Of a stretch of 36,145 nt of DNA, positions 1-6,755 are shown piece by piece. Below the pieces are notes generated by a model. The model did no database searches, had not been told where the DNA came from, and saw nothing but the letters and a program-made list of their open reading frames with translations. The position numbers and the translations under genes were made by a program. The stretch comes from a virus: positions 1 through 36,145 of the IMG/VR virus record IMGVR_UViG_3300037086_000038. One strand, given 5' to 3'. The first letter of the stretch is position 1. Every line of letters begins with the position of its first letter.

Positions 1-194
1 ACACCCCTACACTTACCCTTAAGCGTGAGGAGAAAACGACCCAGAAGGGCGACAGCGACGAGGTAGACTGGCAAGACAGGGTAGAGAGGCAGAAGGAGAA
101 GAGGGACACCTTGGGACAGTGGAATTGCCCGTACTGTCACCGATGGAATACCGCGTATGACTGCAAATGCGGTCACAGTTTAGGTAACGACTAA
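1..194 (+). CDS. C-terminal part of a zinc-ribbon protein (5' truncated by window edge)
   Basis: An open frame enters from the left edge (first full codon at 3) and stops at TAA 192-194, giving the last 63 residues. The visible part is a charged, Lys/Glu/Asp-rich stretch followed by a compact C-terminal CPYC...CKCG motif. These two Cys pairs, about 13 residues apart, are what a small zinc ribbon needs. The stop is followed directly by the ribosome-binding site of the next gene (GGAGGAG at 197-203), so it belongs to the same operon. Function is unknown. A zinc ribbon next to recombination-type genes could mean nucleic-acid binding, but that is inference. Confidence 0.55.
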   Translation, partial: TPTLTLKREEKTTQKGDSDEVDWQDRVERQKEKRDTLGQWNCPYCHRWNTAYDCKCGHSLGND

Positions 195-204
195 GGAGGA
201 GAAG

Positions 205-1047
205 ATGGAGAACGTAGAGCCTTACAGGAAGCCGTTTACGGCGGCAGAGATCAAAGCACAGGTACATATCATTCAAGAGGTCATGGCGGCCGTGATGACC
301 AGGGATGTCCACTACGGCACCATCCCTGGCACGCCTAAGCCTACCCTTTACAAGCCCGGCTCTGAGAAGATATTGGCTACCTTTCATATTGCGGCCTATC
401 CAAAGGAGATAGAGGACCTTTCGACGAATGATGAGATCAGATACCGCGTCAAGGTCCACGGGATCACCCCCGACGGGACCCTCGTCGGTGTTGGTATAGG
501 GGAATGTTCCAGCAATGAAGAGAAATACAAGTGGAGGCGCCCCGTGTGCGACCAGGAGTTCAACGAGACTCCCGATGATCGTAAGCGGCAGGTGTGGAAG
601 AAGGGGACAACTCCGTATCAGATTAAGCAGGTCCGCATGGTCCCATCGGATGTCGCAAATACCATTCTAAAGATGGCAAAGAAGAGGGCTCAAATTGACA
701 TGACCCTCACGGCAACCGCCGCCTCTGACGTGTTCGATCAGGATTTGGAGGACATGCCGGAAGAGTTTGTTGATGGCATGGGGAACGGGAAGCCAGAAAA
801 GCCACCTGTCCAGCAGCCGAAGGCGAAGTCCAGCACCGATGGCAATTCTACCCGCCTCTCTGAAGCCCAGATGAGGAAGATTCAAGTCGAGTTTTCCCGC
901 CTGAAGGTGGCCGAGGCCGACAAGCATAAATGGGTCTGTGATGCCCTTGGACTCCCAGCCCTTGAGAGCATGAAGGATTTGACCGTGGCCCAGGCCATAA
1001 GCCTGATTGACACTATGACGAAGATGGAGGCCCCGAAAGGTGAATAG
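205..1047 (+). CDS. Conserved phage protein, candidate single-strand annealing protein
   Basis: The product is 280 residues, with ATG preceded by AAGGAGGAG. It belongs to a family I recognise from many phages by three blocks. These are an N-terminal RDVHYGTIPGT...LYKPGSEK segment (about 34-54), a central GVGIGECSSNEEKY block (about 95-109), and a block near 150-175 reading ANTILKMAKKRAQID. The third block resembles the alanine/lysine helix of Erf/RecT-type annealing proteins. The last 60 residues, rich in charged helix and ending in a QA..LI pattern, look like the C-terminal domain seen on phage annealing proteins. The next gene overlaps and encodes a RecB/Cas4-type nuclease, the usual partner. 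The annealing role is inferred from context and faint motif likeness; family membership as a conserved phage protein is firmer. Confidence 0.6.
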   Translation: MENVEPYRKPFTAAEIKAQVHIIQEVMAAVMTRDVHYGTIPGTPKPTLYKPGSEKILATFHIAAYPKEIEDLSTNDEIRYRVKVHGITPDGTLVGVGIGECSSNEEKYKWRRPVCDQEFNETPDDRKRQVWKKGTTPYQIKQVRMVPSDVANTILKMAKKRAQIDMTLTATAASDVFDQDLEDMPEEFVDGMGNGKPEKPPVQQPKAKSSTDGNSTRLSEAQMRKIQVEFSRLKVAEADKHKWVCDALGLPALESMKDLTVAQAISLIDTMTKMEAPKGE

Positions 1048-1651
1048 CCCCTACTCCTTCGACCCAGAAGGACACATTCACCGCCTGAATGGTCACATCG
1101 TCCCAGGCGCCACCACGCTCCTACATGATGAGAATTTCGTCGATGACCGATGGTTTACCACTTGGGGCCGAGACAAGGGAACCGCCTTTCACCGGGCCAA
1201 GCAACTTTACAATATGAATGACCTTGACTGGGATAGCGTAGACCTACAGATCGAAGGCTACTTGAGGGCATATATCAAATGGCTTGAGGAATCCCGGTTC
1301 AAGGTCGTCCACTGTGAGGAGCCGGTCTGGTCCCTGATATGGGGCTTTGCGGCCATCCCTGACGATGTGGGCTACTTTCCCAATGATTCAGTAATAAGTA
1401 TCGTTGAGGACAAGACGTGGTCCGTGCAGCCATGGGTGAGGCTACAGACGGCCCTGTGTCAGATAGGTCTGCAAGAGGTCCACCCTGAGTATACGAGGGT
1501 GAAGCGGTACGGGTTGGAATTGAGGGAGAACGGGACGTATTCGATGCCAGAAGAATATCGGGACCGGAGCGACATAGGCGTTGCGCAGGCGTTGGTGACG
1601 GTTCACAAGTGGAAAGCAAATAATCTCAAGAATGGAGGAAGACATGAGTAG
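1040..1651 (+). CDS. PD-(D/E)XK nuclease, RecB/Cas4-like
   Basis: The product is 203 residues, starting at GTG 1040 and overlapping the previous stop by 8 bases. The motif order fits a RecB/Cas4-type PD-(D/E)XK exonuclease. There is a GTAFH helix with His51, an acidic EEP at 93-95, a GFAAIPDDVG block carrying Asp108/109, and the E-D-K triad 123-125 followed by Thr. Gln136 sits in a Q-TALCQIGL-like helix near the expected distance. Such enzymes resect double-stranded DNA ends in phage recombination. Together with the overlapping upstream annealing-protein candidate it would form a two-gene recombination module. No helicase domain or Fe-S cysteines are present. I am fairly sure of the fold and less sure of the exact substrate. 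Confidence 0.72.
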   Translation: MNSPYSFDPEGHIHRLNGHIVPGATTLLHDENFVDDRWFTTWGRDKGTAFHRAKQLYNMNDLDWDSVDLQIEGYLRAYIKWLEESRFKVVHCEEPVWSLIWGFAAIPDDVGYFPNDSVISIVEDKTWSVQPWVRLQTALCQIGLQEVHPEYTRVKRYGLELRENGTYSMPEEYRDRSDIGVAQALVTVHKWKANNLKNGGRHE

Positions 1652-1829
1652 GTTCATAGCATCCGCACAACAGGATAGGGACTTCGCATTATCAATTATG
1701 CCCGATGTCCTAGAGGACGCCGTTGACTGGATAAGCGGCAATCTAAGCCCGGAAGAGGTTTTCTCGGAAAAAGACCTTGACGATTGGGCCATTTCTTACG
1801 GCTACACAAAGGAGGAGCGACATGAGTGA
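1644..1829 (+). CDS. Small conserved phage protein
   Basis: The product is 61 residues. I prefer ATG 1644 over ATG 1632 because GGAGG at 1635-1639 then sits at a proper distance and the overlap with the previous stop shrinks to 8 bases. The protein is acidic and helical, with a central DAVDWI..NL.PEEVF pattern that I recall from small uncharacterised proteins of many phages. It has no membrane segment, cysteine cluster or catalytic motif. The next gene starts inside its 3' end (ATG 1822, stop 1829), which implies translational coupling. Function is unknown. Confidence 0.6.
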   Translation: MSRFIASAQQDRDFALSIMPDVLEDAVDWISGNLSPEEVFSEKDLDDWAISYGYTKEERHE

Positions 1830-2487
1830 AGCAGCATTGCAGTTGATCGAGACGCAAGAGGTAGAATCGAAAGCGCTAGCAATCCCTGAACAAGCCAAGG
1901 CTATCAAGATCGTGGACGCCGTGACCTATGTCCAGGCCGGGGAGACGTTGAAGGTTATCAAGGGTATCCGCAAGGAGATTGACGCTACTTTTGACCCGAT
2001 TATCGAGGCCGCGCACCAGGCCCACAAGATCGCTATTGATAAGAAGAAGAAGGCCGATGCCCCCTTGGTGGAAGCAGAGAATTACCTGAAGCCTGCTATC
2101 TTTGCCTATGCCGTAGAACAGGAGCGCAAGAGGAAGGCCGAAGATGGCCGCTTGTGGAAGATTGCCCGGAAAGAGGAAGAGGATAGGCGCATGGCCGAAG
2201 CCCTATCAGCCGAGGCAGAAGGCAACCATGAGGAAGCTGAAGAGATTATACAGGCTCCTGTCTATGTTCCCCCCGTGGTGGTAGAGAAGCAGACACCGAC
2301 AGTATCCGGCGTGTCGATGGTCACCACGTGGAAGTTCCGCATCGTGGACGAACTTAAAGTACCCCGTGGATACCTCAAGGTTGATGAGATCAAGATAGGG
2401 GGCGTAGTCCGGGCCATGAAGGGAGCCACGAGCATAAGTGGTGTGGAAGCGTATCCAGAGACAGGGGTTAGGAGCGGATCAAGATAA
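1822..2487 (+). CDS. Conserved coiled-coil phage protein
   Basis: The product is 221 residues. ATG 1822 is chosen because AAAGGAGGAG precedes it; an upstream in-frame TTG at 1777 has no such site. The first two thirds are a long charged helix rich in Lys, Glu and Ala, likely a coiled coil (about residues 40-135). The C-terminal part is compact and ends in a segment resembling VPR.YL..DE..IG..VRA.KG.T.I.GV. That segment is a hallmark I recall from a widespread phage family found beside recombination genes. Its position after the annealing protein and nuclease fits an accessory role in DNA metabolism, but no activity can be assigned. Confidence 0.65.
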   Translation: MSEAALQLIETQEVESKALAIPEQAKAIKIVDAVTYVQAGETLKVIKGIRKEIDATFDPIIEAAHQAHKIAIDKKKKADAPLVEAENYLKPAIFAYAVEQERKRKAEDGRLWKIARKEEEDRRMAEALSAEAEGNHEEAEEIIQAPVYVPPVVVEKQTPTVSGVSMVTTWKFRIVDELKVPRGYLKVDEIKIGGVVRAMKGATSISGVEAYPETGVRSGSR

Positions 2488-2498
2488 AGGAGGCCCAC

Positions 2499-2768
2499 TT
2501 GAAACACATCACATCCGAGCTTTTACAGGAATTGCCGGCTGATGGTAATTCGACACTTCCGGATTCTGCCCCGAAGAAAGGCCACAAGAAGCCCTATATC
2601 CTGTTCCCCGCGGATGACCCTACCAACGGGATCGAACAACCCGCCCTCGGCTCCCGGTGCGAGTCCTGCGATACCGCCACATGGGTAAGCGGCCTCTTCA
2701 TGGGCTGCAAGTTGCCGGCGGACCAGAAGTGCAAGGATCTGGAGAATCAGCCTCACCAAGGGGCATAA
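2499..2768 (+). CDS. Small cysteine-containing protein, TTG start
   Basis: The product is 89 residues, starting at TTG 2499 with AAAGGAGG ending 5 bases upstream and overlapping the previous gene's stop. The C-terminal half carries CESC at about 55-58, then single cysteines at about 70 and 77. This could bind one metal ion, although the spacing is not that of a classical ribbon. The N-terminal half is polar with a Lys-rich KKGHKKP patch. I do not recognise the family. It is transcribed with its neighbours and ends just before the strong leader of the next gene. Confidence 0.5.
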   Translation: MKHITSELLQELPADGNSTLPDSAPKKGHKKPYILFPADDPTNGIEQPALGSRCESCDTATWVSGLFMGCKLPADQKCKDLENQPHQGA

Positions 2769-2784
2769 AAAGGAGGACGTTATG
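2767..2784 (+). promoter_or_regulatory. Strong ribosome-binding leader, also found twice in the late arm
   Basis: The leader reads AAAAAGGAGGACGTTATG and places a full Shine-Dalgarno core 6 bases before the start codon. Nearly the same 17 bases precede two minus-strand late genes (10825-10841 and 11062-11078), and a close variant (AAAAGGAGGATACGTTATG) precedes the gene at 9670. Confidence 0.7.
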
Positions 2785-3234
2785 TCACAGTATTATGTAG
2801 GAGTAAAGATCGTGTTTGCCTGGTCGGAAGTGAAGGATGGTAAAGAAGGGTATGCCGTCAAGTATCCCGATGGCTATACCTCGTGGTCTCCAAAGGACGT
2901 TTTTGAATCGGCTTATCTTCCCATGGGTGATGGTAACGATAACTCCGTCACTCAGGCCATGGTGGACCTGTTCACGGGCAAGGAGTACGTTGCGAGGGCT
3001 GAGGATGACGGGAAGACAACCGTAGTCCAGTGCAAACTGGCTTCTGGCTTCATGGAGTACGGGGTAAGCTCCTGTGTTGACCCAAAGAATTACGACTCCA
3101 TTATTGGGTCAGAACTGGCCCTCAAGAGGATCAAGGATGTTGTCTGGAAGTGCCTCGGTTTCGTGGTCCAGTGGGGCAAATTCGGCATCAATACAAACAT
3201 AGGATTGAACGCAAAAGCCCGTAACGAGGGTTAA
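2782..3234 (+). CDS. N4 gp49 / Sf6 gp66-family protein with an extra N-terminal module
   Basis: The product is 150 residues, with ATG behind a perfect AAAGGAGG leader. Two parts can be told apart. Residues 1-48 contain GYAVKYPDGYTSWSPKDVF, a short module seen on its own or as a prefix in small phage proteins. Residues 65-140 contain a VQCKLASGFMEYG stretch followed by SSCVDP.NYD.IIG and a K.VW...GFV pattern, which is the signature of the N4 gp49 / Sf6 gp66 family. The family occurs across podoviruses and siphoviruses and has no established function. Both halves in one chain may be a natural fusion. Confidence 0.65.
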   Translation: MSQYYVGVKIVFAWSEVKDGKEGYAVKYPDGYTSWSPKDVFESAYLPMGDGNDNSVTQAMVDLFTGKEYVARAEDDGKTTVVQCKLASGFMEYGVSSCVDPKNYDSIIGSELALKRIKDVVWKCLGFVVQWGKFGINTNIGLNAKARNEG

Positions 3235-3256
3235 GACCCTCAATAATAAGGCTGTA

Positions 3257-3302
3257 CCCGGTTCGGCCCCACCGGGCTACCAAAACCGCCCATGGTGAAA
3301 AG
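3257..3302 (+). promoter_or_regulatory. Leader hairpin element A (possible structured RNA)
   Basis: A 6-bp stem CCCGGT/ACCGGG (3257-3262 with 3271-3276) closes an 8-base loop. An A-rich single-stranded stretch and a GGTGAAA ribosome-binding site follow, leading directly to the start codon at 3303. A second copy with the same stem, a similar loop start (TCGG), an A-rich tail and the same GGTGAAA site lies at 6021-6069. No U-tract follows, so it is not an ordinary terminator. Confidence 0.5.
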
Positions 3303-3533
3303 ATGGGTAAGGGTGATCGGTTCTCGTCCATAAGGCGAAAGCAGGCTGCGATTAAAACGGCAGAAGCTACCGGCCAGATTGCGGATAGCCTTGAGGTACG
3401 CATGGCATTGCTGGACCGCATGAAAAACGGAGAGATAACGCTTGAACAGCTTCGGGATGAACTGAAGAGAATCAAACGGGGAGCGAAGGCGGCGGGAATG
3501 ACTACCCGAGAACAAGCATACCGGGAGGGGTGA
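3303..3533 (+). CDS. Small conserved basic phage protein
   Basis: The product is 76 residues, highly charged, with a net positive charge and probably all helical. The sequence runs KGDRFSSIRRKQAA..TAEATGQIADS..VR.AL, then an EITLEQ..DELKRIKR segment. I recognise this combination from small uncharacterised proteins in many phage early regions. The basic helix could contact nucleic acid, but there is no known domain. Translation would start from the GGTGAAA site at the end of leader element A. It is followed after only four bases by a 16-codon reading frame and then the helicase-methyltransferase gene. Confidence 0.62.
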   Translation: MGKGDRFSSIRRKQAAIKTAEATGQIADSLEVRMALLDRMKNGEITLEQLRDELKRIKRGAKAAGMTTREQAYREG

Positions 3534-3537
3534 AAAG

Positions 3538-3588
3538 ATGGCTGACATTTTATCCGATTTACGAGATGCCGACGAGAGGGGAAGATGA
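3538..3588 (+). CDS. 16-residue mini-ORF overlapping the helicase-methyltransferase start
   Basis: ATG 3538 is preceded by GGTGAAAAG, the same string found before the gene at 3303. The frame encodes 16 residues (MADILSDLRDADERGR) and ends in a TGA that overlaps the ATG of the next gene at 3585. The start resembles the N-terminus of small phage proteins of the type D-I-L-x-x-L-R. It may be a decayed remnant of such a gene, or a translated leader that couples ribosomes to the downstream gene. It carries GAGGGG, which probably serves as the next gene's ribosome-binding site. Confidence 0.35.
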   Translation: MADILSDLRDADERGR

Positions 3589-5768
3589 ACTATAAGGATT
3601 TTCTCACCTCTAAGCGTCTCATTGTAGGATCATCGGGCATATCGGTTTATGATTCCGACATCCATCAGATGCTATTTCCCTTTCAGCGTGACCTTGTTAG
3701 ATGGGCCTGCAAGAAAGGCAAGTCTGCCATTTTTGCAGATACCGGCCTTGGCAAGACCTTCATGCAACTTGAATGGGCACGGCTCATGGCCAAGAAGGCC
3801 TTCATAGTCGCCCCTCTCTCCGTGGCAAGGCAGACAGTCAAGGAAGCGCAAAAGATAGGCATCACGGTCAATTACTGCCGTTCCCAGGCGCAAACCACGG
3901 ACGGCCTGAATATCACCAACTATGAAATGATAGAAGCGTTTGACCCCTCAGCCTTCGATGCCGTGGTCCTTGATGAATCATCCATTTTGAAATCAATAGC
4001 AGGGAAGATAAAAGCCAAAATGATAGAAATGTTCGCGGAGACCCCTTATCGTCTATGCTGTACGGCTACCCCGGCCCCGAATGACATAGCTGAGATTGCC
4101 AACCATGCGGAGTTTTTGGGTATTATGTCGCGGGTAGATATGCTTGCAACCTTCTTTGTCCATGACGATGAAGGGTGGCGGCTTAAAGGCCATGCTGAAG
4201 AACCGTTCTACCGATGGATGGCATCGTGGGGCATGTCGATCAGAAAACCGTCAGACCTCGGATACGATGACGATGGGTACATTTTACCGCCTCTTACGAT
4301 TGAGCCGGTGTTTGTCGATACGACTGTGGCCCCGGATGGTCAGTTATTCTTTACTGGCTTGAAGGGCATAACTGACAGGTCTGCGGTACGGAAGGCGACC
4401 GTGCATGACCGGATGACTTTGGCCGCGTCTCTCGTCAACGGTGACGGGGAACAATGGATTATATGGTGCGGATTGAACGATGAGGCCGATGGAATAGCGC
4501 GGCTTCTGTCGGATTCAGTCAACATTAAGGGGTCCATGTCGATTGAGGCAAAGATAGCAGGGATTGAAGGGTTTCAAGATGGAATGATAAGGACGCTCAT
4601 TTCAAAACCAAAAATAGCCGGGCATGGCCTGAATATGCAAATGTGCCATAACATGGTATTTCTCGGGCTGTCTGATTCCTACGAGGCCTATTATCAGTGC
4701 ATCAGACGCTGTTATCGATTCGGACAGACCAAGCCCGTAAGGGTCTTTATCGTCCTGTCTGAAATGGAGCGGGATATTTTCAGGAATGTTCAAAACAAGG
4801 AAAGGGAGGCCCGGAAGATGGGAGACCGATTGATCGAACACGTTAAACAGTACGAGAAGGCGGAGATTGAAGAACTGGGCATGGAGTTTATCTACGAGAC
4901 GGAGACCGTTAAGCACGATGAATACACGATGATGCTCGGTGATTCCGTGGAGAGGATGAAGGAAATACGGAATAACTCCATCGGATTATCGGTGTTTTCG
5001 CCGCCGTTCATGTCGCTGTACACCTATTCCCCCACTGAGCACGACGTAGGAAATAGTCGGGGAGAAGAAGAGTTTTTCGGTCACTTCGGGTTTATCATGG
5101 ACGAGTTGAAGCGCGTCACCAAGCCGGGACGGTTGTGTTGCGTCCATGTTGCCCAAGTCCCTGCCATGCTTGTCCGTGACGGGTATATCGGGATGAAAGA
5201 TTTCAGAGGCAAAACCATCATGGCTTACGAGGACCACGGATGGATTTATCAGGGCGAGTGTTGCATCGACAAAGACCCCCAAGCCCAGGCCATCAGGACA
5301 CATAGCAAGGGTTTGTTGTTCGCTCAGTTGAAGCGGGATGCCTCATGGCTACGTCCCGCCCTTGCCGATTACATTCTGGTATTCAGGGCACCAGGAGACA
5401 ACGAAAGCGCTATCCTTCCAGACCTTACAAATGATGAATGGATCGAGTTCGCAAGGCCTATTTGGTATGGAATCCGAGAGACAGACACCTTGAACTTCAC
5501 TGAGGCCCGTACCGACAAAGATGAGCGGCATATATGCCCCTTACAGCTTGGCACGATAGAGCGGTGTATCCGGCTTTGGAGTAATGCAGGCGATACCGTC
5601 CTGTCTCCTTTCGCCGGGATAGGGTCAGAGGGGTATCAGGCTTTGAAACTTGGCAGGAGGTTTGTAGGTATCGAATTGAAGAAGGCGTACTACCAGACAG
5701 CCCTGAAAAACCTTGAATTGGCCCTGAAAGAACGGAATGCCGGGACACTCTTCGAGGCCACTCTATGA
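3585..5768 (+). CDS. SNF2-type helicase fused to a DNA methyltransferase
   Basis: The product is 727 residues. The N-terminal 430 or so residues form a superfamily-2 helicase: FPFQ near 31-34, Walker A ADTGLGKT at 51-58, a DES box near 129-131, TATPAPND near 160-167, and the motif VI pattern QCIRRCYRFGQ near 371-381. The C-terminal 280 residues form an amino-DNA methyltransferase of the beta type. The catalytic S-P-P-F box is at 472-475, and the AdoMet-binding F-A-G-I-G box follows much later at 676-680. SPPF-type boxes occur in N4-cytosine and some N6-adenine enzymes. Such helicase-methylase fusions are known in phages. The likely job is to methylate phage DNA against host restriction, with the motor part possibly giving processive or recombination-linked action. 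The target sequence cannot be read from this. Confidence 0.85.
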   Translation: MNYKDFLTSKRLIVGSSGISVYDSDIHQMLFPFQRDLVRWACKKGKSAIFADTGLGKTFMQLEWARLMAKKAFIVAPLSVARQTVKEAQKIGITVNYCRSQAQTTDGLNITNYEMIEAFDPSAFDAVVLDESSILKSIAGKIKAKMIEMFAETPYRLCCTATPAPNDIAEIANHAEFLGIMSRVDMLATFFVHDDEGWRLKGHAEEPFYRWMASWGMSIRKPSDLGYDDDGYILPPLTIEPVFVDTTVAPDGQLFFTGLKGITDRSAVRKATVHDRMTLAASLVNGDGEQWIIWCGLNDEADGIARLLSDSVNIKGSMSIEAKIAGIEGFQDGMIRTLISKPKIAGHGLNMQMCHNMVFLGLSDSYEAYYQCIRRCYRFGQTKPVRVFIVLSEMERDIFRNVQNKEREARKMGDRLIEHVKQYEKAEIEELGMEFIYETETVKHDEYTMMLGDSVERMKEIRNNSIGLSVFSPPFMSLYTYSPTEHDVGNSRGEEEFFGHFGFIMDELKRVTKPGRLCCVHVAQVPAMLVRDGYIGMKDFRGKTIMAYEDHGWIYQGECCIDKDPQAQAIRTHSKGLLFAQLKRDASWLRPALADYILVFRAPGDNESAILPDLTNDEWIEFARPIWYGIRETDTLNFTEARTDKDERHICPLQLGTIERCIRLWSNAGDTVLSPFAGIGSEGYQALKLGRRFVGIELKKAYYQTALKNLELALKERNAGTLFEATL

Positions 5769-5977
5769 CCTGGCCCTGGTATCACTTCGTTCTGTCCTCC
5801 ATGGCCGTCCTTGGTGTCTACCTCAACAATCACAAGCGCCGTGGATGCTTCTACCTTTGGATGGTCACAAACGCCGCATGGGGGGTTATCAATTACAGTC
5901 ACGGTCTGCCAGTGGAGGCCATGCAGAACACGGTATTCCTTGGACTGGCCTTTCATGGATGGTGGAAATGGAAATAG
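5765..5977 (+). CDS. Small membrane protein, two to three predicted segments
   Basis: The product is 70 residues, overlapping the previous stop in an ATGA junction. It is strongly hydrophobic, with segments at about 5-20, 28-43 and 52-66, positive residues between the first two (NNHKRR), and a GWWKWK end. The end and overall layout recall half of a PnuC-type transporter (three-helix unit finishing in a G-W-x-x-W motif), and related small phage proteins exist. Transport of a nicotinamide-type compound is only a guess from this likeness. A small inner-membrane protein is the safe reading. Confidence 0.6.
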   Translation: MTWPWYHFVLSSMAVLGVYLNNHKRRGCFYLWMVTNAAWGVINYSHGLPVEAMQNTVFLGLAFHGWWKWK

Positions 5978-5986
5978 GCTCTCAAC

Positions 5987-6011
5987 GGGCTCTGTGGAAA
6001 AGGCCCTTTTT
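5987..6011 (+). terminator. Weak intrinsic-terminator-like hairpin
   Basis: GGGC at 5987-5990 can pair with GCCC at 6003-6006, and five T residues follow (6007-6011). The stem is only four pairs with a 12-base loop, so partial termination or attenuation is more likely than a full stop. It sits directly upstream of leader element B. Confidence 0.3.
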
Positions 6012-6020
6012 CAATGGTAT

Positions 6021-6069
6021 CCCGGTTCGGCGCCTACCGGGTTAAAAACAAGGCGCGTGGGGTGAAACC
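6021..6069 (+). promoter_or_regulatory. Leader hairpin element B with possible pseudoknot
   Basis: A stem CCCGGT/ACCGGG (6021-6026 with 6036-6041) closes a 9-base loop. Within the loop, GCGCC (6030-6034) is complementary to GGCGC at 6052-6056, downstream of an A-rich linker. The element could therefore fold as an H-type pseudoknot ending just before the GGTGAAA ribosome-binding site of the gene at 6070. The layout (short stem, loop, A-rich tail, second helix touching the ribosome-binding site) recalls small riboswitches such as preQ1 class I. The key loop positions do not match that consensus cleanly, so no ligand is proposed. Confidence 0.45.
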
Positions 6070-6207
6070 ATGGATTGGATAAAAGTTTCTGACAAGATGC
6101 CTGCACCGGGCATGTTTGCTGACCTTCCGTGGTTCGAGGTCTACGAAGGAGATAAGCTTGTTACTCGCCTCAATGCTGCCCACGTGACAGAGGTAACCTA
6201 TGCCTAA
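6070..6207 (+). CDS. Short DUF551-like protein
   Basis: The product is 45 residues, starting with MDWIKVSDKMPAPG. That opening is typical of the small phage and prophage proteins grouped as DUF551 (pattern W-I-x-V-x-D-x-x-P). Most DUF551 proteins are longer, so this one looks shortened; its C-terminal half (FEVYEGDKLVTRLNAAHVT) is compact. The start is supported by the GGTGAAA site shared with the gene at 3303. The stop overlaps the next start at 6200. Function is unknown. Confidence 0.5.
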   Translation: MDWIKVSDKMPAPGMFADLPWFEVYEGDKLVTRLNAAHVTEVTYA

Positions 6208-6442
6208 ACTCTACCAACCAGCTAACGGAGATGAGGGTGACTACTTCCAGGGCGACTGGTGTTGTCGTTGCGAGAAGGACCGGGCCGCATGGCAGGATGA
6301 CGACTTTGAGAATGGGTGTAAAATCCTTGCGCGGACCTATTACACCAACACCAACGATGAGGATTTTCCGCAGGAGTGGCGCTACTGTCTCGACACGCCG
6401 GTATGTACGGCATTTGAGGAAGCAACCCATGCCAACAGTTAA
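6200..6442 (+). CDS. Small conserved phage protein with a CC-x-C motif
   Basis: The product is 80 residues. The pattern is a Y.P.NG.EG.YF start, W-C-C-R-C at about 20-24, a long acidic middle, then P.EWRY near 57-61 and a late C-TAF. I recognise this as a widespread small phage family of unknown role. The cysteines (21, 22, 24, 40, 63 and 69) could bind zinc. It overlaps the preceding 45-residue gene by 8 bases and lies in the run of small early genes. Confidence 0.6.
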   Translation: MPKLYQPANGDEGDYFQGDWCCRCEKDRAAWQDDDFENGCKILARTYYTNTNDEDFPQEWRYCLDTPVCTAFEEATHANS

Positions 6443-6476
6443 GGAGATTATTGAAGAAGCGGAGGAGGAGTGAGCC

Positions 6477-6755
6477 ATGATTTGGCAATTACACTGGCAA
6501 TACAAGGATGGGCATACAGAGTTTAAGAGCCAGCATGAGTTTGCGGAAGGCGACGACATGCCCAAGGAAGTCACATTGTGGATAGATGCCGCAAGAATAT
6601 CCTTTCCTCTCCCTGAAGGCGTTCAGTGGCTAATGGTCAGCGAAGAATCGGAATACTTCACGAGAGGCTGTCCCTACCCCATAAAAGGCGATGACGGAAC
6701 AGCCCAGGACTGCATTGACAAGGGGCATTGTGCGTGTGATGAGGGGAAGAAATGA
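6477..6755 (+). CDS. Small phage protein, copy 1 of a duplicated family
   Basis: The product is 92 residues, with ATG preceded by GGAGGAGGAG. The N-terminus MIWQLHWQYKDG.TEFKSQ is a recognisable start of a very common phage family of unknown function. The C-terminal third holds CPYPIKGDDGTAQDC then GHCAC, four cysteines that could bind a metal. A close relative with the same ends and a diverged middle lies at 7238-7534, and their 3' DNA is nearly identical over about 70 bases. The next gene starts inside its stop (ATGA). Confidence 0.62.
   Translation: MIWQLHWQYKDGHTEFKSQHEFAEGDDMPKEVTLWIDAARISFPLPEGVQWLMVSEESEYFTRGCPYPIKGDDGTAQDCIDKGHCACDEGKK

Noticed and set aside
6021-6060. preQ1-I riboswitch
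   Set aside because: Stem, A-rich tail and pseudoknot layout recall it, but the cytosine expected just before the 3' stem strand would be base-paired and the second copy at 3257 has a poor tail match; kept only as an unassigned structured element.
6429-6473. Fourteen-codon frame between 6200-6442 and 6477
   Set aside because: It encodes only an acidic 14-residue peptide and its 3' half is the GGAGGAGGAG ribosome-binding site of the next gene; overlap with the previous gene and small size make it more likely a spacer.
6231-6473. 80-codon frame overlapping 6200-6442
   Set aside because: The Arg/Thr-rich product has no recognisable pattern, while the 6200 frame matches a known small phage family.
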